A DNA stretch of 64,000 nt from Pullichristensenella sp002068815 (lineage in GTDB: Bacteria; Bacillota; Clostridia; Christensenellales; Aristaeellaceae): contig JAXGXF010000002.1 of NCBI GenBank assembly GCA_040772885.1, positions 218,536-282,535 of the forward strand. Direction: 5' to 3'. Made by a program: the position numbers and the translations under genes. The notes below the pieces were generated by a model. The model was given only the letters and a program-made list of their open reading frames with translations. It ran no database searches and had not been told where the DNA came from. Position 1 is the stretch's first letter. Every line of letters begins with the position of its first letter. Positions 61,200-64,000 of the stretch are shown here, piece by piece.

Positions 61200-61649
61200 A
61201 TGCCCGTACGCAACTCCGCGAAGGCGCTCGTATTGCACGATGGGAAGATTTTGGTCAATCGCTGTGTGTCCCGCTTCGGCGACTACTACGCGCTGCCCGG
61301 CGGCGGGCAGGACGAGGGCGAGACGCTGACCGAGGCCGTTCGCCGCGAACTGCTCGAGGAGACCGGCCACCTCGTGACGCCGGTTCGGCTCTCGGGCGTC
61401 TACGAGCGCATCTGCCAGAACCGCGAGGGCGGGCTGAGCCACAAGGTGTACTTCGTGTTCCTGTGCCGGCTCGACGATCAAGAGCAGCTCGTGCCGACCG
61501 AGCAGGACCGCTTTCAGGTCGGCATGGAGTGGGTCGACGTCAAGGAGCTGCGGCGAAAAAACCTGTTCCCGCGCGCGATCCGCGACAACCTGCCGGGGCT
61601 GATCGGCTTCGGCGAGACGCTGTTTTTGGGGTCGGAGCGGGAGAAATAA
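61200..61649 (+). CDS. NUDIX hydrolase
   Basis: 149 residues. The Nudix box reads GGGQDEGETLTEAVRRELLE plus ETG (G-x5-E-x7-R-E-x-x-E-E, about residues 34-57), intact. The substrate is unknown; ADP-ribose-like or nucleoside diphosphate compounds are typical. Start ATG at 61200 behind GGGGAGTGGAACC. The TAA abuts the stop of the convergent L,D-transpeptidase gene. Confidence 0.9.
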   Translation: MPVRNSAKALVLHDGKILVNRCVSRFGDYYALPGGGQDEGETLTEAVRRELLEETGHLVTPVRLSGVYERICQNREGGLSHKVYFVFLCRLDDQEQLVPTEQDRFQVGMEWVDVKELRRKNLFPRAIRDNLPGLIGFGETLFLGSEREK

Positions 61650-62117
61650 CTACGGGAGAATCTCGACCTCGTCGCCGATCTCCGCCATCTCGAACAGCGC
61701 GCGCATGTCCGCGTTCTTGAGGGCTGCGCAGCCCGCGGTCCAGTCCCCGGTCCGTCCGCCCGGGTGCTCGCCGTGGATCATCACGAAGCCGCCGAGGGGC
61801 GTGTCCCAGTCCGGGCGGCGGCGCCCGATTTCGGCGCTTATGATGGCCTCCAACTGCTCCCCGGTGATCTCCCCCCGCGCGAATCCCTCCCGGGCGTCCC
61901 GCGCGTTCGGATAGGAGATGCCCAGCGACAGATAATATTTTGAGGACGCGTTCTTCGCGCAGACGAAGTACCCGCCCTCCGGCGTGCGCAGGTCGCCCTC
62001 GCGGAGCTTGCGCCCTTCCGCCGCGCCGGGCCCGAGCGACACCCCGGCCCGAAGGACGCACCGGCCGTCCCGCCACGCCTCGAGCGCCCGCTGCGCCTTG
62101 TACACCCGTATCGTCAC
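61650..62117 (-). CDS. L,D-transpeptidase (YkuD fold) without signal peptide
   Basis: 155 residues from a GTG at 62117 behind AGGGGGGTGTCGAG. The catalytic block is MIHGEHPGGRTGDWTAGCAA, giving the H-G-x(n)-S/T-x-G-C pattern with Thr in place of the usual Ser before A-G-C, and the nucleophile Cys near residue 131. Family enzymes form 3-3 cross-links or anchor proteins in peptidoglycan. No signal peptide or membrane helix is visible from any upstream start, so export is unexplained, and a cytoplasmic substrate is possible. Confidence 0.85.
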   Translation of the reverse strand: MTIRVYKAQRALEAWRDGRCVLRAGVSLGPGAAEGRKLREGDLRTPEGGYFVCAKNASSKYYLSLGISYPNARDAREGFARGEITGEQLEAIISAEIGRRRPDWDTPLGGFVMIHGEHPGGRTGDWTAGCAALKNADMRALFEMAEIGDEVEILP

Positions 62118-62147
62118 CTCGACACCCCCCTGAAAAGGATCGAAAGG

Positions 62148-62447
62148 ATGAGTCCGATGTTCCTCGCGCTTTCCGCCCCGGAGATATCCCATCTGCGCCA
62201 ATTCCTCGACGCCGACGAGGACTGCGAGGCGCTGTCCGGGAACGAGTACGTCGCCGACCTCTACGCGCTCGACGCGCCGGTGTCTTTGAACCTCGTGTTC
62301 GCGGACGGCGGCTGCGAGATCGACGGCGCGTCGTATCTGGCCTTCGACGAAGAGCTCGACGGCTACTACATGTCCGAGCCGATCTCCTCCCCGGAGGAGA
62401 TTCGCCGCGCACTGATGGAAGCCGGCGCGCTCCGCGCCCGGGAATGA
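62148..62447 (+). CDS. uncharacterised 99-residue acidic protein coupled to radC
   Basis: MSPMFLALSAPEISHLRQFL with many acidic residues (DADEDCEAL, DEELDGYYM). ATG at 62148, with a second ATG at 62157 that has better spacing to GAAAGG. No fold recognised; probably a small alpha/beta protein. The stop overlaps the radC start (ATGA), so the two are translated together. Confidence 0.65.
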   Translation: MSPMFLALSAPEISHLRQFLDADEDCEALSGNEYVADLYALDAPVSLNLVFADGGCEIDGASYLAFDEELDGYYMSEPISSPEEIRRALMEAGALRARE

Positions 62448-63139
62448 GCGCCTCCGACGCGCGCGTCAAGCGCGTGCACGCGGCGACGCGCGTGTTCTTC
62501 GAGCGGCTGTGCCCCGGCGAGGGCGACGTCTATGCCCGCCGGCTGCGAAGCCGCTTCGTCGCGCCCGCGTTCGCGTTCGAGTCGAAGCCGCACATGACCG
62601 AGGAGCTCGGCCTCTCGCACGCGAACGCGCTGCTTTTGAGCCTGATCCCCGGCATCGCGCGCTACGTGCGGCTCGAGCAGTTCGGAAAGCGGCCGCACCT
62701 CGGAAGCCTCGCCGTCGCGTCCGATTACCTGAAGGCGCTGTTCCTGGGCCACACGGTCGAGCACTTCTACATGCTCGCGCTCGACGCCTCCGGCCGGCTG
62801 AACGCCTGCGCGCTTTTGCAAAAGGGCACGACCGACAGCGCGCCGTTCTACATACGCCACATCCTGAGCGAGGCGCTGCGCACCCGCGCACACGCGCTGA
62901 TCATCAGCCACAACCACCCGAACAACACGCTGAAGCCGTCCGGCAGCGACGTAGACTGCACGCTGAAGCTGATCTCCGCGCTCGCGCCGATGGGCGTGCC
63001 GCTGATCGACCACATCGTCATCGCCGACAGCCAGGCGATCAGCCTGCGCGAGACCGGCATGGTCATGGAGGACCTCTGGCGCGCGCAGGCGCCGCGCGAG
63101 CCGCTGCTGATCCACTGGCTCAACGGCTCACAGTGCTGA
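62444..63139 (+). CDS. radC: RadC/JAMM-domain protein
   Basis: 231 residues. The JAMM zinc motif is complete as SHNHPNNTLKPSGSDVD (about residues 151-167), followed by LIDHIVIADSQ. The N-terminal helix-hairpin-helix part is reduced and has ARRLRSRFVAPAF in its place. Although named after a repair gene, RadC function is uncertain; the JAMM site suggests isopeptidase-like hydrolysis. The last 12 bases overlap the convergent sirtuin gene. Confidence 0.9.
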   Translation: MSASDARVKRVHAATRVFFERLCPGEGDVYARRLRSRFVAPAFAFESKPHMTEELGLSHANALLLSLIPGIARYVRLEQFGKRPHLGSLAVASDYLKALFLGHTVEHFYMLALDASGRLNACALLQKGTTDSAPFYIRHILSEALRTRAHALIISHNHPNNTLKPSGSDVDCTLKLISALAPMGVPLIDHIVIADSQAISLRETGMVMEDLWRAQAPREPLLIHWLNGSQC

Positions 63140-63841
63140 AAACACCTCGCCGATCGACGCGCGGAGCACGAGGTTCGCGCGATCGTCGCGCCCGGTCGCG
63201 GTCCGGTTGATGAGGACCAATCTGTCGCCCCCGTAGTAATCGAGCAGCCCCGCCGCCGGGTAGACGACGAGCGACGTGCCGCCGACGATCAGGAGGTCGG
63301 CGGACGCGATCGCCGCCGCCGCGCCGGTCAGCACGCCCGGGTCGAGGTTTTCCCCGTAGAGAACGACCTCCGGGCGGATGACGCCGCCGCACGCGCAGCG
63401 CGGCACGCCCTCCCCCTCCGCGACCGCTTCGACGCCGTATGCCCTCCCGCATCGGACGCAGCGGTTTTTGTATACGCTTCCGTGCAGCTCCCACACGCGC
63501 TCCGAGCCCGCCCTCTGGTGCAGGCCGTCGATGTTCTGCGTGACGACCGCGCCGAGCCTCCCCTCGCGCTCCCATGCGGCGAGCTTTTTGTGCGCGGCGT
63601 TCGGCTCGGCCGAAAGGCGGAGCACCTCCTCGCGGTAGAATCGATAGAATGCCTCGGGATTCCTCGAAAAGAAGCCGGCGGAGAGCATCTCCTCCGGCGG
63701 GTGGGCGTACTTCCTCCCGTACAGGCCGCCCGCGCCCCGGAAGTCCGGTATGCCGCTCTCGGTCGACACGCCCGCGCCCCCGAAGAACACGATGTTCCGG
63801 CCCTCGCCGACCCATTTTTGCAGCGTTTCCAGCGCATCCAC
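63128..63841 (-). CDS. Sir2-family NAD-dependent protein deacylase
   Basis: 237 residues from a GTG at 63841 behind GGGAGGGAAGCGGCC. NAD-binding GAGVSTESGIPDFRG, VTQNIDGLHQRAG, and the catalytic His in ELHGS are followed by a zinc-ribbon CVRCGRAY ... CACGG, then PEVVLYGENLD and GGTSLVVYPA. It removes acetyl or acyl groups from lysines with NAD+. Longer upstream reading is possible but lacks a ribosome site. Confidence 0.94.
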   Translation of the reverse strand: MDALETLQKWVGEGRNIVFFGGAGVSTESGIPDFRGAGGLYGRKYAHPPEEMLSAGFFSRNPEAFYRFYREEVLRLSAEPNAAHKKLAAWEREGRLGAVVTQNIDGLHQRAGSERVWELHGSVYKNRCVRCGRAYGVEAVAEGEGVPRCACGGVIRPEVVLYGENLDPGVLTGAAAAIASADLLIVGGTSLVVYPAAGLLDYYGGDRLVLINRTATGRDDRANLVLRASIGEVFSAL

Positions 63842-63862
63842 GGCCGCTTCCCTCCCGCACGG

Positions 63863-63891
63863 TTGAATTTCGAGAACTTCTATGGTAGAAT
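63863..63891 (+). promoter_or_regulatory. promoter of the right-edge NUDIX gene
   Basis: TTGAAT (63863-63868), 17-base spacer, TAGAAT (63886-63891) with extended -10 TGG. Confidence 0.65.
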
Positions 63892-63923
63892 GGGCGCAAC
63901 CCCAGGAAAGGCGGGTGATACGC

Positions 63924-64000
63924 ATGGCGGAACTCGTTCGCAACTGCGCCGGCGGCGCGGTGTTCTCCGGAGACGAGGTGTTCCTGCTCAAAAACGACAA
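63924..64000 (+). CDS. probable NUDIX hydrolase, N-terminal fragment
   Basis: ATG at 63924 behind AGGAAAGGCGGGTG, open to the right window edge (25 codons). MAELVRNCAGGAVFSGDEVF followed by LLKNDK matches the opening strand of a group of Clostridial NUDIX proteins that continue with a W-x-L-P-K-G box. Only the first strands are visible, so the assignment rests on the N terminus. Confidence 0.6.
   Translation, partial: MAELVRNCAGGAVFSGDEVFLLKND

Overview
The window looks like an ordinary stretch of core chromosome from a high-GC, endospore-forming member of the Clostridia (Firmicutes). This rests on a SpoIIP-type peptidoglycan hydrolase, a Spo0A-like regulator, a LonB protease, a GerMN protein, an EF-P with the Bacillus-type Lys32, IreB, an RqcH with the D97-R98 pair, the acetylase branch of the diaminopimelate pathway (DapH), and strong GGAGG ribosome sites with frequent GTG/TTG starts. 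A placement near Christensenellales is only a guess. I saw no prophage, transposase, CRISPR array, rRNA or tRNA. One structural RNA (SRP RNA) is present.

Region by region. 1-4.5 kb (minus): methyltransferase, Hsp33, a TPR protein, a HEAT-like protein and a zinc-ribbon protein in one tightly coupled operon. 4.6-7.8 kb: HAD phosphatase facing a histidine kinase/response regulator pair. 8-13.8 kb (plus): PRC-barrel protein, 55-residue membrane peptide and AI-2E exporter, then ireB, a ferredoxin-containing aldo/keto reductase, a RuvX-DUF1292 fusion, LicD, an IspD/TarI-like cytidylyltransferase and an unknown protein, ending at a clear terminator. 13.8-16 kb (minus): GNAT enzyme and RqcH. 16-19 kb (plus): GerMN protein, RNase PH-RdgB fusion and phosphodiesterase, the same order as B. 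subtilis gerM-rph-ysnA-ysnB. 19-22.4 kb: a CUT1-type ABC importer. 22.4-23.9 kb (minus): MurA and an FmdB-type zinc ribbon. 24-27.8 kb (plus): hydrolase, SpoU methyltransferase, UPF0340 protein and a heparinase-like protein. 27.8-31 kb (minus): Na+/Ca2+ exchanger, class II aldolase, a sigma/anti-sigma gene remnant and two small proteins. 31-36 kb: Hpf divergent from LonB, then SRP RNA, Xaa-Pro peptidase, EF-P and a CD1247-type protein. 36.3-38.6 kb (minus): dapA-dapB-dapH. 38.8-45.3 kb (plus): M20 deacetylase, ornithine carbamoyltransferase, P-type Ca2+ ATPase and PepF. 45.4-45.9 kb: an AT-rich island with a ribbon-helix-helix regulator and a divergent small gene. 45.9-51 kb (minus): MrfA helicase, ThiI, cysteine desulfurase and a membrane protein. 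51-55.3 kb (plus): zinc-ribbon/Ig-like protein, SpoIIP-like protein, Spo0A-like protein and uridine kinase. 55.3-61 kb (minus): a DUF2007-like protein and a 2-oxoacid dehydrogenase operon ordered E2-E3-E1(alpha/beta fused). 61-64 kb: NUDIX, L,D-transpeptidase, RadC, sirtuin and the start of another NUDIX gene.

Themes are cell-wall precursor supply (DapA/B/H, probable DapL, MurA), translation quality control and ribosome biology (RqcH, Hpf, EF-P, ThiI/IscS, SRP, RNase PH), spore formation, and carbon metabolism (sugar importer, aldolase, oxoacid dehydrogenase). No strong candidate for a wholly new system emerged. The best leads are the decayed ECF sigma/anti-sigma locus, the ribbon-helix-helix island with its tandem operator-like repeats, the 64-bp palindromic element at 36.24 kb, several small coupled genes that length-filtered annotation would miss, and the fused genes.
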